Positions 60,619 through 64,000 of a stretch of 64,000 nt of DNA are shown here, piece after piece (the stretch's first letter is position 1; each line of letters begins with the position of its first letter). The notes beneath the pieces were generated by a model that did not search any database, was not told where the DNA came from, and worked only from the letters and a program-made list of their open reading frames with translations. Source of the DNA: Pseudorhodoferax sp047601025 (GTDB lineage Bacteria > Pseudomonadota > Gammaproteobacteria > Burkholderiales > Burkholderiaceae_C); assembly GCF_047601025.1 (NCBI RefSeq), contig NZ_JASGJZ010000001.1:1-64000 (forward strand). The letters are read 5' to 3'. The position numbers and the translations under genes were made by a program.

Positions 60619-61764
60619 ATGAGCACGATGGAACGCATCCTGCGCCTGATGCAGGAGAAAAAAGCCTCCGACCTGTTCCTGTCGGCCAACGCGCCGGCGC
60701 AGATCAAGATCAACGGGCTGACGGTCCCGATCAACAGCCAGCTGCTGCCGGTCGACGCACCGCGCAAGCTGCTGGCCGAGGTCGTGCCCGACGGCCAGCT
60801 CGACGAGCTGGACCGCACCGGCGAGCTGAACACCGCGATCTCCGTGAACGGCGTCGGGCGCTTTCGCATCAGCGCCATGCGCCAGCGCGGCAGCTGCGCC
60901 GTGGTCGCGCGCTACATCCACAGCGAGATCCCGCCGCTGGGATCGCTGCAGCTGCCCGCGGTGCTGGGCGAGCTGGTGCTGCGCCGGCGCGGCCTGCTGC
61001 TGGTGGTCGGCGCCACCGGCGCCGGCAAGACCACCACGCTGGCGGCCATGCTGGACCACCGCAACGAACGCCAGAGCGGCCACATCCTGACGATCGAGGA
61101 ACCGATCGAGTTCCTGTTCCGCAACAAGAAGTCCATCGTCAACCAGCGCGAGGTCGGCACCGACACGCAGTCGCTGCAGCTGGCGCTGAAGAACGCGCTG
61201 CGCCAGGCGCCCGACGTGATCCTGATCGGCGAGATCCGCGACCGCGAGACCATGTCGGCCGCGCTCGCCTACGCGCAGACCGGCCACCTGTGCCTGGCCA
61301 CGCTGCATGCCAACAACAGCTACCAGGCGCTGAACCGCATCCTGAACTTCTACCCGGTCGAGGTGCGCCCGACCATGCTGGGCGACCTCGCGGCCGCGCT
61401 GCAGGCCGTGGTCTCGCAGCGGCTGCTCCGCACGGCGCGCGGCGATCGCGTGCCGGCCGTGGAGGTCATGATGAACACGCGGCTGGTCGCCGAGATGATC
61501 GAACGCGGCGACTTCACCGGCGTCAAGGACGCCATGGAGAAGTCCATCGCCGAAGGCTCGCAGACCTTCGAGGCCGACATCGCCCGGCTGGTCATGGACG
61601 GCGTGGTCGACCGCCAGGAGGGGATGAGCCACGCCGATTCGGCCACCAACCTGCTGTGGCGGCTGCAGAACGACTTCACGTCCAAGGCCGTGGTGCCGGA
61701 CCCGCCGCCCGAAGAAGACGACCAGCCCTCCTTCACCGAAATCACGCTCGACGTGAAATCCTGA
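60619..61764 (+). CDS. PilT/PilU-family type IV pilus retraction ATPase
   Basis: This 381-residue hexameric secretion-type ATPase has an N-terminal PAS-like domain (MQEKKASDLFLSANAPAQIK). The ATPase core contains Walker A GATGAGKTTTL near residue 133, the Asp box ILTIEEPIEFLF, Walker B APDVILIGEIRDRETM and the His box TGHLCLATLHANNSYQAL. The AIRNLIRE retraction motif of PilT is not evident, while the acidic C-terminal tail (PPPEEDDQPSFTEITLDVKS) resembles PilU. It is predicted to power pilus retraction and twitching. It stands alone inside the lysine biosynthesis run, between dapD and dapE, without other pilus genes. Confidence 0.9.
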   Translation: MSTMERILRLMQEKKASDLFLSANAPAQIKINGLTVPINSQLLPVDAPRKLLAEVVPDGQLDELDRTGELNTAISVNGVGRFRISAMRQRGSCAVVARYIHSEIPPLGSLQLPAVLGELVLRRRGLLLVVGATGAGKTTTLAAMLDHRNERQSGHILTIEEPIEFLFRNKKSIVNQREVGTDTQSLQLALKNALRQAPDVILIGEIRDRETMSAALAYAQTGHLCLATLHANNSYQALNRILNFYPVEVRPTMLGDLAAALQAVVSQRLLRTARGDRVPAVEVMMNTRLVAEMIERGDFTGVKDAMEKSIAEGSQTFEADIARLVMDGVVDRQEGMSHADSATNLLWRLQNDFTSKAVVPDPPPEEDDQPSFTEITLDVKS

Positions 61765-61771
61765 CCCTCCC

Positions 61772-62929
61772 ATGCACGACACCCTGCGCCTGGCCGAGCA
61801 GCTGATCGCCCGGCCCTCCGTCACGCCCGACGACGCCGGCTGCCAGACCCTGATCGCCGAGCGGCTGGCACCGCACGGCTTCGCCTGCGAGCGCATCGTC
61901 AGCGGGCCGGACGACTTCCGCGTGACCAACCTGTGGGCCCGCCGCGCCGGCACGGACGCGGCGGGCCGCACGCTGGTCTTCGCCGGCCACACCGACGTGG
62001 TACCCACCGGCCCGCTGGCGCAATGGCGCAGCGACCCGTTCACGCCCACGCACCGCGACGGCCGGCTCTACGGCCGCGGCGCCAGCGACATGAAGACCTC
62101 GCTGGCCGCCTTCGTCGTCGCGGCCGAGGAGTTCCTGGCCGCCACGCCGGCGCCGGCCCTGTCGCTCGCGCTGCTGCTGACCAGCGACGAGGAAGGCCCG
62201 GCGCGCGACGGCACGGTCGTCGTCTGCGAGCGCCTGCGTGCGCGCGGCGAGCGGCTGGACTGGTGCATCGTCGGCGAGCCGACCTCGGTCGAGCGCACCG
62301 GCGACATGGTCAAGAACGGCCGCCGCGGCACCATGAGCGGCCGGCTCACGGTGCTGGGCATCCAGGGCCACATCGCCTACCCGCAGCTGGCGCGCAACCC
62401 GATCCACCAGGCCCTGCCGGCACTGGCCGAGCTCACCGCGACCGCGTGGGACCGGGGCAACGCGTTCTTCCCCGCGACCAGCCTGCAGATCAGCAACATC
62501 CACGGCGGCACCGGCGCCAGCAACGTGATTCCGGGCGAGGTGGTGATCGACTTCAACTTCCGCTTCTGCACCGAATCCACGGCCGAGGACCTGCAGCAGC
62601 GCGTGCGGCAGGTGCTGGACCGCCACGGCCTGGAGTACCGGCTGGACTGGACCGTCGGCGGCCTGCCGTTCCTGACCACGCCCGGCCCGCTGGTCGACGC
62701 CGTGCGCGACGCGATCGCGGCCGAGACTGGGCTCGCGACCGAGCTGTCCACGACGGGCGGCACCAGCGACGGACGCTTCATCGCCCGGATCTGCCCCGAA
62801 GTGATCGAACTCGGCCCGCCGAACGCGACCATCCACAAGATCGACGAGCACGTGGCCGTGGCCGACATCGAGCCGCTGAAGAACATCTACCGCGGCGTGC
62901 TGGAACGGCTGGACCGGTCGCTGCGGTGA
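61772..62929 (+). CDS. dapE: Succinyl-diaminopimelate desuccinylase
   Basis: This 385-residue dinuclear zinc peptidase of the M20 family removes succinate to give LL-diaminopimelate. Metal and catalytic motifs are FAGHTDVVPTG (His ligand), LYGRGASDMKTSLAAFV (bridging Asp), LLTSDEEGPARDG (general base Glu) and TGGTSDGRFIARICP. The dimerisation domain starts near residue 190 (GIQGHIAYPQLARNPIHQAL). It starts 7 bp after the PilU-like gene, and its stop overlaps the GTG of prmB. Length matches the family (about 375-385). Confidence 0.95.
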   Translation: MHDTLRLAEQLIARPSVTPDDAGCQTLIAERLAPHGFACERIVSGPDDFRVTNLWARRAGTDAAGRTLVFAGHTDVVPTGPLAQWRSDPFTPTHRDGRLYGRGASDMKTSLAAFVVAAEEFLAATPAPALSLALLLTSDEEGPARDGTVVVCERLRARGERLDWCIVGEPTSVERTGDMVKNGRRGTMSGRLTVLGIQGHIAYPQLARNPIHQALPALAELTATAWDRGNAFFPATSLQISNIHGGTGASNVIPGEVVIDFNFRFCTESTAEDLQQRVRQVLDRHGLEYRLDWTVGGLPFLTTPGPLVDAVRDAIAAETGLATELSTTGGTSDGRFIARICPEVIELGPPNATIHKIDEHVAVADIEPLKNIYRGVLERLDRSLR

Positions 62930-63798
62930 CGACGACCGTCCTGCAGCTCGTCGAGGCCGGCGCGGCACGGCTGGAGGCCGCCGGCGTCGCCTACGGCCAC
63001 GGCACCACCAACGCCTTCGACGAGGCCGCCTGGCTGGTGCTGTGGCGCCTGGGCCTGCCGCTGGATGCGCTGGACGACGTGGCCGCGCGCCCCGTCGCGC
63101 CGGCCGAGCGGCAGGCGGTGGCCGCGCTGCTGGACGAGCGCATCGCCAGCCGCAAGCCCGCCGCCTACCTGACGCGCGAGGCCTGGCTGCAGGGCGTGCC
63201 GTTCTACGTGGACGAGCGGGCCATCGTGCCGCGCTCCTTCATCGCCGAGCTGCTGGCCGACGGCACGATCGACCCCTGGCTCGGCGAACACACGCGCCAC
63301 GTGCTGGACCTGTGCACCGGCAACGGCAGCCTGGCGGTGCTGGCGGCGCTGGCCTGGCCCGAGGTGCAGGTCGATGCGGCCGACCTCTCGCCCGACGCGC
63401 TGGCCGTGGCCCGGATCAACGTCGAGCGCCACGGCCTGGCCGGACGCATCCGGCTGATCGCGTCCGACGGCCTGGCCGCCCTGGACCGCCGCTACGACCT
63501 GGTGCTGTGCAACCCGCCCTACGTGAACCACGCCAGCATGCAGGCCCTGCCGCCGGAGTACCGCGCCGAACCGGCGCTGGCGCTGGACGGCGGCGCCGAC
63601 GGCATGGACTTCGTCCGCGGCCTGCTGGCCGGCCTGCCGGCGCGGCTGTCGCCGCATGGCGTGCTGGTGCTGGAGATCGGCCACGAGCGCGCGCACTTCG
63701 AGGCGGCGTTCCCGTCGCTCCAAGCCGTCTGGCTGGAGACCAGCGCCGGCGCAGACCAGGTGCTGCTGCTCACGGCCGAAGCCCTCTGCTCCCCATGA
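62926..63798 (+). CDS. prmB: Ribosomal protein L3 glutamine N5-methyltransferase
   Basis: This 290-residue SAM-dependent methyltransferase methylates a glutamine of ribosomal protein L3. The N-terminal substrate domain contains AYGHGTTNAFDEAAWLVLWR and the RKPAAYLTREAWLQGVPFYV motif. The catalytic domain has VLDLCTGNGSLAVLAAL (SAM motif I), VDAADLSPDALAVARIN and the diagnostic DLVLCNPPYVN (NPPY). The N-terminal motif and IVPRSFIAELL separate PrmB from PrmC. GTG 62926 overlaps the dapE stop. The stop overlaps the next gene by ATGA. Confidence 0.93.
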   Translation: MTTTVLQLVEAGAARLEAAGVAYGHGTTNAFDEAAWLVLWRLGLPLDALDDVAARPVAPAERQAVAALLDERIASRKPAAYLTREAWLQGVPFYVDERAIVPRSFIAELLADGTIDPWLGEHTRHVLDLCTGNGSLAVLAALAWPEVQVDAADLSPDALAVARINVERHGLAGRIRLIASDGLAALDRRYDLVLCNPPYVNHASMQALPPEYRAEPALALDGGADGMDFVRGLLAGLPARLSPHGVLVLEIGHERAHFEAAFPSLQAVWLETSAGADQVLLLTAEALCSP

Positions 63799-64000
63799 TC
63801 ATCCTGAAGAACCTCGTCCTGCGCCGCGGGACCAAGGTGCTGCTCGACGGCGCCTCCACCGTCGTCAATCCCGGCGAGAAGGTCGGCCTGGTCGGCCGCA
63901 ACGGCGCCGGCAAGTCCAGCCTGTTCGCGCTGCTGAACGGCAGCCTGCACGAGGACGCCGGCGAGTTCTCGGTGCCGCCGCAGTGGCGGCTGGCCCAGGT
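63795..64000 (+). CDS. ABC-F family ATP-binding protein, N-terminal fragment
   Basis: About 68 residues are visible before the window ends. MIILKNLVLRRGTKVLLDGA is followed by VNPGEKVGLVGRNGAGKSSL with a complete Walker A. The start, without a preceding transmembrane or leader region, and the early NLVLRRG strand are typical of soluble duplicated ABC-F proteins such as Uup/YheS, which act on ribosomes. It is coupled to prmB through ATGA. The subgroup cannot be decided from the visible part. Confidence 0.85.
   Translation, partial: MIILKNLVLRRGTKVLLDGASTVVNPGEKVGLVGRNGAGKSSLFALLNGSLHEDAGEFSVPPQWRLAQ

Overview
The window is very GC-rich, densely coded chromosomal DNA. Gene content and order point to a Burkholderiales betaproteobacterium, most likely Comamonadaceae. 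The supporting blocks are cysI-DUF934-cysH-cysD-cysN, smc-zipA-ligA, dapC-dapD-pilU-like-dapE-prmB, several Bug/TctC-LysR units, and a recurrent intergenic repeat placed just behind stop codons. This assignment is inferred from gene content, not from a database search. No rRNA, tRNA or CRISPR array was seen.

Layout. 1-1866: start of a FadJ/FadB-like beta-oxidation gene (leftward, cut by the window edge) divergent from a LysR regulator. 1984-8639: assimilatory sulfate reduction (cysI, DUF934, cysH, cysD, cysN), then a 7Fe ferredoxin and a flavin-dependent ferredoxin/thioredoxin-type reductase. 8713-10191: half-size EamA protein, PAP2 phosphatase and diacylglycerol kinase in one overlapping run. 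10421-13704: LysR, divergent Bug-type binding protein, and CaiB/BaiF CoA-transferase. 13842-20718: small unknown protein, then DUF2760 and two Hsp70-like proteins. The Hsp70 pair is split by about 1.2 kb of foreign DNA carrying an Mrr-type nuclease relic and a HigBA-like toxin-antitoxin pair. 20744-24084: LuxR-type response regulator, hybrid kinase and a divergent LuxR-type protein.

24295-33090 looks like an acquired accessory block, visibly richer in A/T at third positions. It holds a four-gene unit (DedA, response regulator, sensor kinase, VTT-like protein), small periplasmic proteins, a COG4705-type membrane protein, a decayed BcrC-type PAP2 phosphatase, a PepSY protein, a polysaccharide deacetylase and a class D beta-lactamase. 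An IS5-family element with target duplications, an unpaired end of a related element and an IS3-family relic lie on its right side.

33104-39473 is a leftward pxp/YcsF cluster: MFS transporter, PxpA, DUF1445, fused PxpB-PxpC, and biotin carboxylase fused to BCCP. A divergent GntR regulator follows with palindromic operators. 40439-48822 is housekeeping: M23 peptidase, peptide deformylase, LigA, ZipA and SMC. 49234-49983 is a PEP-CTERM protein behind a near-consensus sigma-54 promoter. 50107-50979 is a frameshifted LysR gene. 51104-55957 is a valine-catabolism operon (mmsA, acyl-CoA dehydrogenase, HIBCH-like hydrolase, mmsB) with a doubly coupled 43-codon repeat ORF inside it. 55958-58416 is a second response regulator/hybrid kinase pair. 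58528-64000 is lysine/DAP synthesis with a PilU-like ATPase, PrmB and the start of an ABC-F ATPase.

Several groups probably work as units: the cys genes reduce sulfate to sulfide; the pxp genes plus the biotin enzyme contain every domain of a urea-carboxylase-like enzyme; the mms genes take isobutyryl-CoA to propionyl-CoA; and dapC, dapD and dapE build meso-diaminopimelate.
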